This document shows, piece by piece, positions 19,719 to 27,882 of a stretch of 64,000 nt of DNA. Source of the DNA: Nostocales cyanobacterium (GTDB lineage: Bacteria > Cyanobacteriota > Cyanobacteriia > Cyanobacteriales > Nostocaceae). Under the pieces are notes generated by a model. The model worked only from the letters and a program-made list of their open reading frames with translations, made no database searches and had not been told where the DNA came from. The translations under genes and the position numbers were made by a program. Location: contig RDXV01000016.1 in NCBI GenBank assembly GCA_004292695.1, forward strand, positions 19,067-83,066, in the 5' to 3' direction. Within the stretch, counting starts at the first letter, position 1. Every line of letters starts with the position of its first letter.

Positions 19719-19831
19719 AATCCGATTTTGTAACTCTATATACTAATTTTAGGTAAAAAACATCTCATAGATAGTGTTGAGATCACCCTTCTCTTGATCA
19801 CGGGATCACGGTTTTTTCTACCATTGATCCA

Positions 19832-19862
19832 GATCCCCGACCTCTTCAAAAAGTCGGGGATC
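19832..19862. terminator. Long GC-rich hairpin (GATCCCCGAC stem), probable bidirectional terminator
   Basis: A perfect 10-bp inverted repeat GATCCCCGAC/GTCGGGGATC around an 11-nt loop. It sits exactly at the stop codon of the DUF3352 gene. This palindrome type is dispersed in many cyanobacterial genomes and may be a mobile REP-like element as much as a terminator. Confidence 0.7.
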
Positions 19863-21511
19863 TATTTACTCAAATGTAAAAACACACCACCTTTGAGTAT
19901 TTCTGGCTCTTCTCCGTAACTACTCATTGTCAGCGATTGCAAATGATCAAAAAGTGGTTTTCCTAACAATTTAACAAACTTAACTAACGGTTGTTGACGT
20001 TCTAAAAAATCTTGGCTTTTTTCCCAGTCAACATATACATATCCTTGGTTGGGTTGGGGAATAGCTTTAATATCATTGGTAAATTCTTGATTTTCTATTA
20101 GTGATTTTTCCTGATGTGTAAGTATTTTTTCCATTACTTTTAAATCAGAAGTAAATATTTCATAATTATCAATACTTCCATGCACTCCTTTGATCTTAGC
20201 TTCTATAACAGCAGTTTGATTTTCTGTAGCTGTTAATTCTGTCCAAGCTGTAATTTTTTGATTTCGCAAATTAACCACACTCGCATTTAAACCTTGCTCA
20301 TTAGCAATGCGATCTAAATTATTTAAACCTGATATTAATTCTGGTGATTTTTCTACTACAAACACCCAGCTAAAATCGGCATTTTCGGAATTAGGTAAAA
20401 TAGCTAGAGCATATTCTCCCGTCACCCAAGAAAAAATATCACTGCCTAAGTTTAAACCCCATTGTTTTTGGAGAGAAACCACAGGTTTTAATAACCGCTC
20501 AACCGCTTTTTCCTCAGAACCATAAATAGCTATTGTTCCCTGTTGCCAAAGTTTACCCAAATTACTATTAGTTAAATTACTCAAATTTGTACCAGCTACC
20601 GCCATTCCTGCTGACTCTGGAATATAATGTAATGCTCCCACTGGTTTAGCTTGTAATTGAGATCCATTTGTCAATGGAGATGAAGATAAAAATGTACTTT
20701 CTGCTAATAAACCTTGAGGTTTTAAAACTAAAGAAATTATTTGACTATCATAAGTTGGATCGGTCAATTTTAAACCTTGCCATTGGGCAACTTCACTTAA
20801 ATTTAAAAAAGCTAAAGCTAGAGCATTTTTCGGTAATTCTTGAATCACTTGTTGATAAATGGGATAACTTTTTAAATTTACATTTGGAGCTTGCACATTA
20901 TTAATAGCTTCTCTAATAACCTTGGGATAATTGGCAAACAACACAAAATTATCAACCACCGCAGCAGCTAAATTATTTTCAGCTTTTCCAGACTTTTCTA
21001 CTGTTTGTGTATCATAAATTAACTTCACTCCTTTGTATTTTTGCACTTCTAAATTTGCTCCACCTAAAGCACGTTGTGAAAATAAAACTTCCACAAACTC
21101 CTTACTTTTTGTTGGGTTATCTGTAGCTAACACCATTAAATAACCCGGTTGTATTCCATTACTCGGATCATGATCAATATCATCACTGGTTACAGCTAAG
21201 GTAATTTCATCACCCAACCAAGGTTTAACATCTTTGGCAAAATTTACCTGAGTTTTAGCTAATAACCTGTTTTTAATTTGAGAAAATTCTCCTTTTTGAT
21301 CCAAAGACTGCAAACCTTCGGGATTTACGAGTAATGATACCATCACAGGAGCAGCTTTTGATACAAACATGGCAGAAGCAGGCTGATTGATGGGTGTGCC
21401 TAATTTAACTGGGACTTTCACAAACAACCAGTAAAAACCAGTAATTAAGAGCAGTAGCACAGCAATAACACCAGCTACAAGAAAACCAAAAAATGAGCGT
21501 TGACTGTTCAC
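19862..21511 (-). CDS. DUF3352 membrane-anchored protein
   Basis: A cyanobacterial DUF3352 protein. It has one N-terminal membrane segment (SFFGFLVAGVIAVLLLLITG) and a long extracytoplasmic domain. That domain has repeated motifs typical of the family, such as PWLGDEITLAVTSDD and WVTGEYALAILPN. No catalytic residues are known. I chose the GTG at 21511, with GGAG about 13 bp upstream, so that the anchor lies at the very N-terminus. A TTG at 21559 would add 16 residues. The rhodanese gene starts divergently nearby. Confidence 0.82.
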   Translation of the reverse strand: MNSQRSFFGFLVAGVIAVLLLLITGFYWLFVKVPVKLGTPINQPASAMFVSKAAPVMVSLLVNPEGLQSLDQKGEFSQIKNRLLAKTQVNFAKDVKPWLGDEITLAVTSDDIDHDPSNGIQPGYLMVLATDNPTKSKEFVEVLFSQRALGGANLEVQKYKGVKLIYDTQTVEKSGKAENNLAAAVVDNFVLFANYPKVIREAINNVQAPNVNLKSYPIYQQVIQELPKNALALAFLNLSEVAQWQGLKLTDPTYDSQIISLVLKPQGLLAESTFLSSSPLTNGSQLQAKPVGALHYIPESAGMAVAGTNLSNLTNSNLGKLWQQGTIAIYGSEEKAVERLLKPVVSLQKQWGLNLGSDIFSWVTGEYALAILPNSENADFSWVFVVEKSPELISGLNNLDRIANEQGLNASVVNLRNQKITAWTELTATENQTAVIEAKIKGVHGSIDNYEIFTSDLKVMEKILTHQEKSLIENQEFTNDIKAIPQPNQGYVYVDWEKSQDFLERQQPLVKFVKLLGKPLFDHLQSLTMSSYGEEPEILKGGVFLHLSK

Positions 21512-21584
21512 TTGAACTTTATTTCTCCAGCTTTTATGCCACTTTGAATAGTATGGCAAATGTAGTATTGTTTAAAAACACTCC

Positions 21585-21944
21585 ATGACAGGTAAATCTT
21601 TTGATCAACCCATGCTCCAAATTAGTGTACAAGAATTAGCCCAGCGTTTAGCTGATGGTGATCCAACTTTGCAGTTAATAGATGTACGTGAACCCCAAGA
21701 AGTGGCGATCGCCAAAATAGAAGGTTTTGTAAACCTACCTTTAAGCGAATATGAACAATGGAACGGGCAAATTACCAGTCGTTTTGACGCAGACGCAGAA
21801 ACCTTAGTATTATGTCATCATGGTGTACGCTCTGCCCAAATGTGTCAATGGTTAACCACCCAAGGTTTCACCAATGTCAAAAACATCACAGGTGGCATTG
21901 CGGCCTACTCCACCCTAATTGATCCCTCAGTGCCTCAATATTAA
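21585..21944 (+). CDS. Rhodanese-like sulfurtransferase
   Basis: Single rhodanese domain of 119 residues. The signature LIDVREPQEVAIAKIEG is near the start. The active-site cysteine is in LVLCHHGVRSAQMCQWL (near residue 77), in a six-residue loop usual for sulfur carriers. Cytoplasmic, with no signal peptide. It may move sulfane sulfur; nearby cysE is in the same broad metabolism but not in an operon with it. Confidence 0.92.
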   Translation: MTGKSFDQPMLQISVQELAQRLADGDPTLQLIDVREPQEVAIAKIEGFVNLPLSEYEQWNGQITSRFDADAETLVLCHHGVRSAQMCQWLTTQGFTNVKNITGGIAAYSTLIDPSVPQY

Positions 21945-22458
21945 GGCAGGGGGAGCAGGGGAGGCAGGGGAGGCAGGGGGAGCAGGGGAGGCAGGGGGAG
22001 CAGGGGAGGAAAAGAATTTTACTAATTCTCAATTCTCAATTCTCAATAACCGCCTGTCAGCAAAGTGACTGATCTGAAAATAAAATTTTGTAACTAAAAA
22101 GACAGCTAAAACTCTTAACAATATGAAATATTATGGTAAATAGATAGCTTTATCTATATACAGCGTATTGCAGATCAATGAGGTACATAATCAAAATTGA
22201 AACTTGTACAGAAAGCCAGTTTTACTTCTGACTCCTGACTCCTGACTTCTGACTTCTGCTGTATTTTCGGTAATGAGTTATAATGTATTATTAAGTACAC
22301 ACAAAATCCAAGGTTAAGGGCAACTTTACACTCAAGAAATGTAGTATAAATAAATAATTTGCAATTTTGCACGAAATAATAAATAACTAATTTTTTTAGC
22401 CCATTTTTTAACCTGTTTCAACTTTTCCTTAAAATTTGCCTTCAGTAAAACATCATCT
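21945..22458. other. Intergenic region upstream of hrcA
   Basis: 514 bp without a believable gene. It holds the G-rich repeat block, a CTGACTC/CTGACTT-type tandem repeat at about 22228-22259, and AT-rich sequence before hrcA. No CIRCE-like inverted repeat was seen. Confidence 0.6.
21948..22011. repeat. Short tandem repeats (GCAGGGGGA / GGCAGGGGA)
   Basis: About seven G-rich 8-9 bp units directly after the rhodanese stop. It is the reverse complement type of the C-rich blocks near 2050 and 37640. Confidence 0.88.
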
Positions 22459-23544
22459 ATGCAAGTCCAGCTGACAAACCGACAACAGCACATACTTTGG
22501 GCAACTGTACGCCATTATATCGCTACAGCAGAGCCTGTTGGTTCTAAAACTCTAATCGAAGAATTTGACCTTGGTGTCAGTTCTGCTACCATCCGTAATG
22601 TTATGGTGGTTTTGGAAAAATCAGGGTTACTTTACCAACCACATACTTCTGCGGGTAGAGTACCTTCTGATTGGGGTTATCGTATTTATGTTGATAAATT
22701 GATGAAACCTTCGGAAACCCTACTTAAAGAGGTAGAGTCAACTTTTCAACAACGCTTACATTGGGAAGATTGCAGTTTAGAAGCTCTCCTACAAGGAGCG
22801 GCTCAAATTCTAGCTACACTAAGCGGCTGCATTACCTTAATTACCATGCCAAAATCCCAAACAGCACAAATCAGACATTTACAACTTTTACAAGTAGAAC
22901 CTGGAAAGATTATGCTGATTGTGGTGACGGATGGTTATGAAACCCATTCCAAGTTAATGGACTTATTTAGGGAGTCTTCAGATACTCAGCTAGATTCTGA
23001 AGCAATTGATCGGGAATTACAAATTGTCTCTAATTTTTTAAATACTCATCTGCGAGGTTCAACTATCTTAGATTTATCCCAGCTTGACTGGAGTAAACTA
23101 GATCAGGAATTTCAACGTTATGGGGAATTTTTGAAAAGTTCCTTGACAGAATTACTACATCGTGCTTCAACCCCTTCAACTACCCAAATTATGATCCGGG
23201 GAGTAGGTGAGGTACTGCGTCAACCTGAATTTTCCCAAGTGCAGCAAGTACAAACGATTATGCACTTATTAGAGGAAGAACAAGAGAAATTATGGCGGTT
23301 AATATGTGAAGAACCGGAAGTTGAGGACATAGGTAAACCCAAGGTGACAGTAAGGATAGGAGCAGAAAACCCCTTAGAACCCATTCAAACCTGTTCTTTA
23401 ATTTCCTCTACCTATCGTCGCGGTTCTCAACCAGTGGGAAGTGTAGGTGTTTTAGGACCAACTCGGTTAGACTATGAAAATGCGATTGCTGTTGTTTCCG
23501 CAGCAGCAGAATATCTATCAGAAGCGTTTAGTCATACTGCGTAA
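22459..23544 (+). CDS. hrcA: Heat-inducible transcription repressor HrcA
   Basis: Repressor of chaperone operons that binds CIRCE operators and needs GroEL for folding. The N-terminal winged helix (residues 1-90) is typical: [64 protein letters not shown]. The GAF-like C-terminal domain ends in [18 protein letters not shown]. Length (361 aa) is normal. It stands alone, without a neighbouring groE or grpE. Confidence 0.96.
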   Translation: MQVQLTNRQQHILWATVRHYIATAEPVGSKTLIEEFDLGVSSATIRNVMVVLEKSGLLYQPHTSAGRVPSDWGYRIYVDKLMKPSETLLKEVESTFQQRLHWEDCSLEALLQGAAQILATLSGCITLITMPKSQTAQIRHLQLLQVEPGKIMLIVVTDGYETHSKLMDLFRESSDTQLDSEAIDRELQIVSNFLNTHLRGSTILDLSQLDWSKLDQEFQRYGEFLKSSLTELLHRASTPSTTQIMIRGVGEVLRQPEFSQVQQVQTIMHLLEEEQEKLWRLICEEPEVEDIGKPKVTVRIGAENPLEPIQTCSLISSTYRRGSQPVGSVGVLGPTRLDYENAIAVVSAAAEYLSEAFSHTA

Positions 23545-23583
23545 ATCATGGTCAGAAAAATATCATTTATTTTAATATGGCAA

Positions 23584-23606
23584 GTAGGATTTACTTCCTA
23601 CGCCTT
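23584..23606 (+). terminator. Factor-independent terminator after hrcA
   Basis: Stem GTAGGA/TCCTAC with a 6-nt loop, followed by GCCTTTTTC. It lies 40 bp downstream of the hrcA stop. Confidence 0.65.
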
Positions 23607-23651
23607 TTTCTTTGTAGCTGGGGACATGATACTTTTCGTTTAAGCTCAAAA

Positions 23652-23720
23652 AATTAAATCATGTAAATTGGGTTGTTCATATCAGTGCTGCGAAGCAAGG
23701 TAACAAAACCCAACATGATC
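23652..23720 (-). repeat. Dispersed palindromic repeat (GTTGGGTT...), copy 2, inverted
   Basis: Read on the minus strand it has the same ends and centre as the element at 14326-14380 (GTTGGGTTT, GCTTCGCA, AACAACCCAA, TACATGATTTAA). It has about 10 extra bases in the middle. It lies just outside the left end of the integrated element. Confidence 0.7.
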
Positions 23721-23754
23721 AGTAAAAAACATAATGTTAATGAAATATGGTGTC

Positions 23755-23780
23755 AATAATGGGCAAGAGGAGAATCGAAC
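23755..23780. other. Left attachment site (attL-like direct repeat)
   Basis: 26 bp identical to the 3' end of tRNA-Leu plus 6 flanking bases (AATAAT). After it the sequence departs from the tRNA, so no functional tRNA is here. Confidence 0.88.
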
Positions 23781-23860
23781 CTGTTCTATAACCTCAAACC
23801 CTTATTATTACGTTACTTGGAATTTACTCATAACTAACCTAAAAAAAAAGTGAGTAAAAA

Positions 23861-25252
23861 GTGAGTAAAAAAATAGAAGTCGGTGGTGATGGTAATTTTG
23901 ACGGTTTTCAAGATTTACTAAAGTTCTACCAAAATACATCTAAGCAATTATCAAAGGGTATTAGTTTTAAAAGGCAAGGCAAGTATCTGTATCTACAGTT
24001 CATTTATCCCGGTGAAACAAAACGATTACCTCATAAACCAGATTATGGTTTTAGTTATGAAAGTATCATTAAAGCAAAGGAAAATGCACATAGAATTGCT
24101 TATGCACTTGACACTATAACCAGTGTTACTGAATTTACAGATTGGTATAACAAAGAAATACTCGGTAAAAATGAAGTAACCGATGATAGGATTACCTACC
24201 GCGAGATATTTGGAAAAATAGAACAGAAATACTTCTCTGGTAAACATAAGAATGTTAAGTCACAGAAACGAGATAAAGACGCTATAAGCTATCAAGCGAA
24301 CTTTGACTCATATTATGGGTGTGTTTTTAAACGGTTTACCGATTGGGATAAACAACCAACTTGGGAAGATATCAAAACCGTCTTATTTACTTGGAAACAA
24401 GGCACTAAAACTTTTAAGGATAGCTACACGGTAATTAAAAAAATAGTTAGCTATTGTCCTAACAGAGATAAGTTACTAGCATTACTATCTGAGATTGACT
24501 GCCAACAAACTGAGTATAAGGAACGTCAATCAATTAGTTTAGAACAGTTCCTAGAATGGCATAATAAAACATTAGAAGATGCACCAGATAGATACAGAGA
24601 ATGTACAACATCTTGGTTATGGGTAGCGTCAATGTGTGTGGTTTATGGTTTACGTCCATCTGAGATTGCAGCCGCTTTAAACCTGACTCAACCTTACACA
24701 AAAGACGGTATAACTATACCTGCAATCAATAATCCAAATAACACAGAATTATTACTTGTGTTAGGTAAAGAAACTTACTTTGGTACAACAATTAAAACAG
24801 GCAGTAGGATATGTAAGCCATTGTGTGTAACAAAACAAATAATAGATGGGTTAAATCTAAGAACACCAAAATTACCAAAGTACAAACCAAGAATAGGTAG
24901 TAAACCTCAAACTATTGTTAATGGGTTTTCTAATAGTTACAGACGGAATATGGTCGCTTGGAAATGTCCTGTTTCACAAGCCTACGCCTTTAGACATTTA
25001 GGTAATCAGCAGGGTGAAAAATACGGTATTCCACAAGAAATCAGAGCTAGGTCAATGGGACATTCAGTAGCGGTGAATGAGAGTACCTACAAAAAACGTT
25101 CTAACTTCCAAACTTCTGTTGATCTATTAACTAACCATAGTAAGCAACCATTAAGCCTAGATATGGCTATACAGCAATTAGAAACAACTGGTTTTGATTT
25201 AGATGACCCAAGTGTTAAGGCGGTTCTCAAGGTAATCTATCAACTACCATAA
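23861..25252 (+). CDS. Tyrosine recombinase/integrase of the element
   Basis: A 463-residue tyrosine recombinase that should integrate and excise the element at tRNA-Leu. The N-terminal part has an arm-binding-like segment (ISFKRQGKYLYLQFIYPG). The catalytic domain has the first Arg in VVYGLRPSEIAAAL, then AYAFRHLGNQQG with the second Arg, MGHS with the last His, and the nucleophile Tyr in NESTYKKR near residue 425. The start is GTG. Two GTGAGTAAA motifs lie at and just before the start, and matching copies lie near the right end. The C-terminal tail of about 35 residues follows the Tyr. All catalytic residues look intact. Confidence 0.9.
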   Translation: MSKKIEVGGDGNFDGFQDLLKFYQNTSKQLSKGISFKRQGKYLYLQFIYPGETKRLPHKPDYGFSYESIIKAKENAHRIAYALDTITSVTEFTDWYNKEILGKNEVTDDRITYREIFGKIEQKYFSGKHKNVKSQKRDKDAISYQANFDSYYGCVFKRFTDWDKQPTWEDIKTVLFTWKQGTKTFKDSYTVIKKIVSYCPNRDKLLALLSEIDCQQTEYKERQSISLEQFLEWHNKTLEDAPDRYRECTTSWLWVASMCVVYGLRPSEIAAALNLTQPYTKDGITIPAINNPNNTELLLVLGKETYFGTTIKTGSRICKPLCVTKQIIDGLNLRTPKLPKYKPRIGSKPQTIVNGFSNSYRRNMVAWKCPVSQAYAFRHLGNQQGEKYGIPQEIRARSMGHSVAVNESTYKKRSNFQTSVDLLTNHSKQPLSLDMAIQQLETTGFDLDDPSVKAVLKVIYQLP

Positions 25253-25282
25253 ATCACGAATAAGCAACTAAATAATTACCTC

Positions 25283-25309
25283 ACCTACTCAACAATGGGT
25301 AGGTTTTTT
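25283..25309 (+). terminator. Factor-independent terminator of the integrase gene
   Basis: Stem ACCTAC/GTAGGT with a 10-nt loop followed by a run of T, 30 bp after the integrase stop. Confidence 0.8.
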
Positions 25310-25318
25310 ACTGTTTAA

Positions 25319-25448
25319 AATATCTCTCAGATGCAATGAGATTATATACCACACACTCACTAAGTCAAGGGTAAAATGAATTCGTACCTCACCCTTGACT
25401 AAGTTCGTTAGTGTGGAATAAATCTATTTTTTGTTCCTGAGAGATATT
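25319..25448. repeat. Large nested inverted repeat 1 (about 130 bp)
   Basis: The outer arms AATATCTCTCAG (25319-25330) and CTGAGAGATATT (25437-25448) are a perfect 12-bp inverted repeat. Inside are imperfect arms 25349-25372 and 25391-25416 with the perfect core AGTCAAGGGT/ACCCTTGACT. It could be a structured RNA, a replication or recombination structure, or a MITE-like insertion. Confidence 0.75.
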
Positions 25449-25508
25449 GGTAAATGTAGTTTATAGGTTGTACCTTACAAATAATTTTATTAAATAACTT
25501 TATTAAAT

Positions 25509-25540
25509 AAAAAAATCATGACTACTCGCAAGCCATGATT
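25509..25540 (-). terminator. Factor-independent terminator on the minus strand
   Basis: Stem AATCATG/CATGATT (25514-25520 with 25534-25540). Read on the minus strand it is followed by a run of seven T. It serves the small minus-strand gene that ends at 25576. Confidence 0.75.
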
Positions 25541-25575
25541 AATAGGACATAAAAATGAAACACAAAATTATCATA

Positions 25576-25836
25576 TCATTGATGTTTCCTAACTGTCAAA
25601 TCTGAGTTATTCATCATATATCGTGACAAGTCATCCATAGTAGATTCTACTTGATTTACACTACGTTCTATGCTACTCAATCTATGGTTAACCATCTCTA
25701 ATTTACCTTTAGTTTCAACATTGAAAGTAGTTGTAATTTTAATGTCTTGTTTCATGTCAGACACAATTTTACCTGCGTAACTCATAACCGCTAACCCCGT
25801 ACCAATAATCGTTAATGTCTCTACACTTAAAGGCAT
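25576..25836 (-). CDS. Small membrane/coiled-coil protein of the element
   Basis: 86 residues. One hydrophobic segment (TLTIIGTGLAVMSYAGKIV, about residues 8-26) is followed by a hydrophilic, probably coiled-coil region (VNHRLSSIERSVNQVESTM). GGGAG lies 6 bp before the ATG, so translation is likely. It is transcribed divergently from the next gene with a 28-bp palindrome between them. Small phage and plasmid membrane proteins of this layout exist, but no family is recognised. Confidence 0.65.
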   Translation of the reverse strand: MPLSVETLTIIGTGLAVMSYAGKIVSDMKQDIKITTTFNVETKGKLEMVNHRLSSIERSVNQVESTMDDLSRYMMNNSDLTVRKHQ

Positions 25837-25865
25837 ATTTATCTCCCTACTTTGTTTGTGATTAA

Positions 25866-25893
25866 AGTTATTAAATAACTTTATTTAATAACT
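25866..25893. promoter_or_regulatory. 28-bp perfect palindrome, candidate operator
   Basis: Arms AGTTATTAAATA and TATTTAATAACT flank ACTT. It lies in the 88-bp gap between two divergent element genes. A second, imperfect copy lies just upstream of the gene at 27029. Confidence 0.65.
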
Positions 25894-25924
25894 ATTTTCA
25901 TGACAAACAAGTGAGGAATAAATT

Positions 25925-26128
25925 ATGAATTTTGTAAGGATAACGACGGGTACAATTACCTATGCAATTAATCTAGATTATGTTACGTGCTGGTATTTAA
26001 ATCAACACGAAGATAAGTTAGTTATTTACTATGCAGATAAAAGTAATGATACTTTTGTGGCAAGTAATAATCGAAATTTTATTGAGTGTTTAAAACATCA
26101 ATCTAGACAAGTTAATGAGTTCAGATAG
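25925..26128 (+). CDS. Small uncharacterised protein of the element
   Basis: 67 residues, beta-rich pattern (VRITTGTITYAINLDYVTCW, KLVIYYADKSNDTFVAS). GAGGA lies about 9 bp before the ATG. It is the first gene of a likely two-gene operon with the next gene (11 bp apart). No family recognised. Confidence 0.6.
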   Translation: MNFVRITTGTITYAINLDYVTCWYLNQHEDKLVIYYADKSNDTFVASNNRNFIECLKHQSRQVNEFR

Positions 26129-26139
26129 GAGTCAAAACA

Positions 26140-26946
26140 ATGAATAAAGCTATTAGAGGGTCAATAATGTTGGCGGGAATTAAGTTAGAAGTGTTCCATA
26201 TCCCACAAACACAATCTAACTTTTATGTATTCAGTCAAACTCAGGTGGCGACCGCTGTTAATGTCCCAAAAATGTATGTTACAAGGTGGTTAAAAAATAA
26301 AGAGTCAACGGTAGAATCAGGGTTTTACGAGTCACAATATTTAGACTCAAAACGGGTAGAAGCCTTACCAGGTAATAATTTTACGGGTCACAAAATTGAA
26401 TCTAATAAACAAGGTAAACGAGGTGAGTCTAGAATTAAAATAGTACCAATTGAATTAGCGGTAGAATTTTGGCTAGACCAGGCACTTACTCGGAATAATG
26501 AACAAGCTATAGCGTTAACCTATGCTTGTTTGAATGAGGCACTAAAACGACGGTGTGATGAAATATTTTTAGGTAAATTAACCACTGACTTAATTGACTA
26601 TGAAAGTGATACCGAAGATGACAAAAATAATTTTTTAACATATTTACAATCACGATCTATCTTGCGAGATTCACATATCAGCTTTACTAATTGCTGTTTA
26701 TACAATGGGTTTAATGCTGCAATTGCCCACAATGAGATTACAAAACAGTTGTTAGGCAAAACAGCTAAGGAACTAAGGGAAGATGAGTTAATCAATGGTA
26801 ACTATCGAGTCGGGTTAAATCACATACCAAATAGTGATGAATTAATTTTAATAGCCAAAGTAAAGTTAGAATTTAGTCGGTATAGACACGGTAACGTATA
26901 CGAGAGGGTTAAGCGCGCTGTCAATGAGATTATGAAATTAAAGTAA
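26140..26946 (+). CDS. Uncharacterised 268-residue protein of the element
   Basis: Not recognised. The N-terminal segment (VFSQTQVATAVNVPKMYVTRWL, quoted only in part: VATAVNVPKMYVTRWL) looks like a helix-turn-helix of the sort seen in phage antirepressors and plasmid proteins. The middle contains IVPIELAVEFWLDQALTRNN, and the C-terminal part is mixed alpha/beta. AGGAG lies 8 bp before the ATG. It is soluble with a basic C-terminus. It could regulate or replicate the element, but neither role is shown. Confidence 0.6.
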   Translation: MNKAIRGSIMLAGIKLEVFHIPQTQSNFYVFSQTQVATAVNVPKMYVTRWLKNKESTVESGFYESQYLDSKRVEALPGNNFTGHKIESNKQGKRGESRIKIVPIELAVEFWLDQALTRNNEQAIALTYACLNEALKRRCDEIFLGKLTTDLIDYESDTEDDKNNFLTYLQSRSILRDSHISFTNCCLYNGFNAAIAHNEITKQLLGKTAKELREDELINGNYRVGLNHIPNSDELILIAKVKLEFSRYRHGNVYERVKRAVNEIMKLK

Positions 26947-26969
26947 AAAAATCAAATCATAAGTAGATG

Positions 26970-26998
26970 GGTATGTTCGTTGAGTTCATACCTTTTTT
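26970..26998 (+). terminator. Factor-independent terminator of the 268-residue gene
   Basis: Stem GGTATG/CATACC (26970-26975 with 26987-26992) followed by six T. Confidence 0.8.
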
Positions 26999-27022
26999 AT
27001 TCAATAACTTTATTTAATAACT
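26998..27022. promoter_or_regulatory. Second, imperfect copy of the palindromic operator-like motif
   Basis: TCAATAACTTTATTTAATAA closely matches the right two-thirds of the perfect palindrome at 25866-25893. It lies just before the start of the last element gene, so both promoters may bind the same regulator. Confidence 0.5.
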
Positions 27023-27028
27023 TTGAAC

Positions 27029-27379
27029 ATGACAATACAACATATCCCAACTGACTACGGCATATTATCGGTAGTTAAACGTCGTGGCTACTATTACGCG
27101 GTAAGAACACACTTTAACCGCAAGAGACAGATATATCTAGGTAAGATAGTTCCTGATACGGATACGCTTAATGAAGTTGCCAAAGATATTTATTCAAGTG
27201 ACAGAGAATGGTACACAAATCATCCCCCAAAGCCTGAGAAGTTACGAGCCAGGGTTAAGGATACAAATAATCTATCCTTACGAGACGATTTACTCAGAGT
27301 ATGTGAACTGTGCAAGGTATTTGGTGAGGAAAGAATAGAACAGCAGATAAGGACCATAATTAAAGTTCACTTGCCATAA
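27029..27379 (+). CDS. Small basic protein of the element, possibly DNA-binding
   Basis: 116 residues from the ATG at 27029. A TTG two codons upstream is also open. The segment KRRGYYYAVRTHFNRKRQIY followed by LGKI resembles the three-strand arm-binding domain at the N-terminus of integrases. The C-terminal half is helical (LSLRDDLLRVCELCKVFGEE). It might therefore be an excisionase-like or accessory DNA-binding factor (inference). It is expressed separately behind a terminator and an operator-like repeat. Confidence 0.55.
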   Translation: MTIQHIPTDYGILSVVKRRGYYYAVRTHFNRKRQIYLGKIVPDTDTLNEVAKDIYSSDREWYTNHPPKPEKLRARVKDTNNLSLRDDLLRVCELCKVFGEERIEQQIRTIIKVHLP

Positions 27380-27465
27380 GTTAGCTTTGGTCACGAACTA
27401 AGGATAGAAGTTTTGTACCCTTGAGTGTGGCTACTCACCAATAATCACTATTCCCCAACAAACCT

Positions 27466-27590
27466 CACCCTGTAACCTACAAAAAATCTGGGTATGGTTC
27501 TAATGAAGTTAGTCAAGGTTACGGAGTACGATAGCTTGACCTTGACTTACTGAATGAACCATGTACCCTATCAAGTCAGGTTACAGGGTG
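27466..27590. repeat. Large nested inverted repeat 2 (about 125 bp)
   Basis: The outer arms CACCCTGTAACCT (27466-27478) and AGGTTACAGGGTG (27578-27590) are perfect over 13 bp. The middle arms are GGGTATGGTTC (27490-27500) and GAACCATGTACCC (27556-27568). The inner arms AGTTAGTCAAGGT (27507-27519) and ACCTTGACTTACT (27539-27551) have one mismatch. The inner core resembles that of inverted repeat 1. Confidence 0.78.
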
Positions 27591-27664
27591 CTTTGTATGC
27601 TTGGTAGGTAAATTACCCTTCATTTATCAAATTACAGTGTGTCCTTACCCCAAAATCACTATGA

Positions 27665-27749
27665 ATAGTACCTATGTACACTTGTTGCTGGTTTAATGAC
27701 TTGTTACTGTTAATCATCTACTCAGTGACTAGGAATACATAGGTACTAT
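27665..27749. repeat. Large inverted repeat 3 (14-bp perfect arms)
   Basis: ATAGTACCTATGTA (27665-27678) pairs perfectly with TACATAGGTACTAT (27736-27749) around a 57-nt loop. Confidence 0.72.
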
Positions 27750-27882
27750 GGTATGTATGTATTGGTTGTTTACTCACTTTACCTGTTGTATAGTTAGCTT
27801 GTGAGTAAATTTTGAGTAAAATAAATTATTTCTCATTAACTCAAAATGCTGTGATGTTGTGAGCATAGGAGTGAGAAATAAT

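Larger units (their letters stand above)
25253..25575. other. Non-coding block between integrase and small gene
   Basis: 323 bp that hold the integrase terminator, large inverted repeat 1, AT-rich TTATTAAATAA direct repeats at about 25487-25510 and the minus-strand terminator. No gene seen. Confidence 0.75.
27380..27876. other. Non-coding right arm of the element
   Basis: 497 bp with two large inverted repeats (27466-27590, 27665-27749) and GTGAGTAAA-type motifs at 27769-27777 (inverted), 27801-27809 and 27812-27820, close to the right attachment site. No gene seen. Confidence 0.75.

Noticed and set aside
22175..22372. A 65-codon frame on the minus strand before hrcA
   Set aside because: It spans a short tandem repeat, has no ribosome binding site and no recognisable product.
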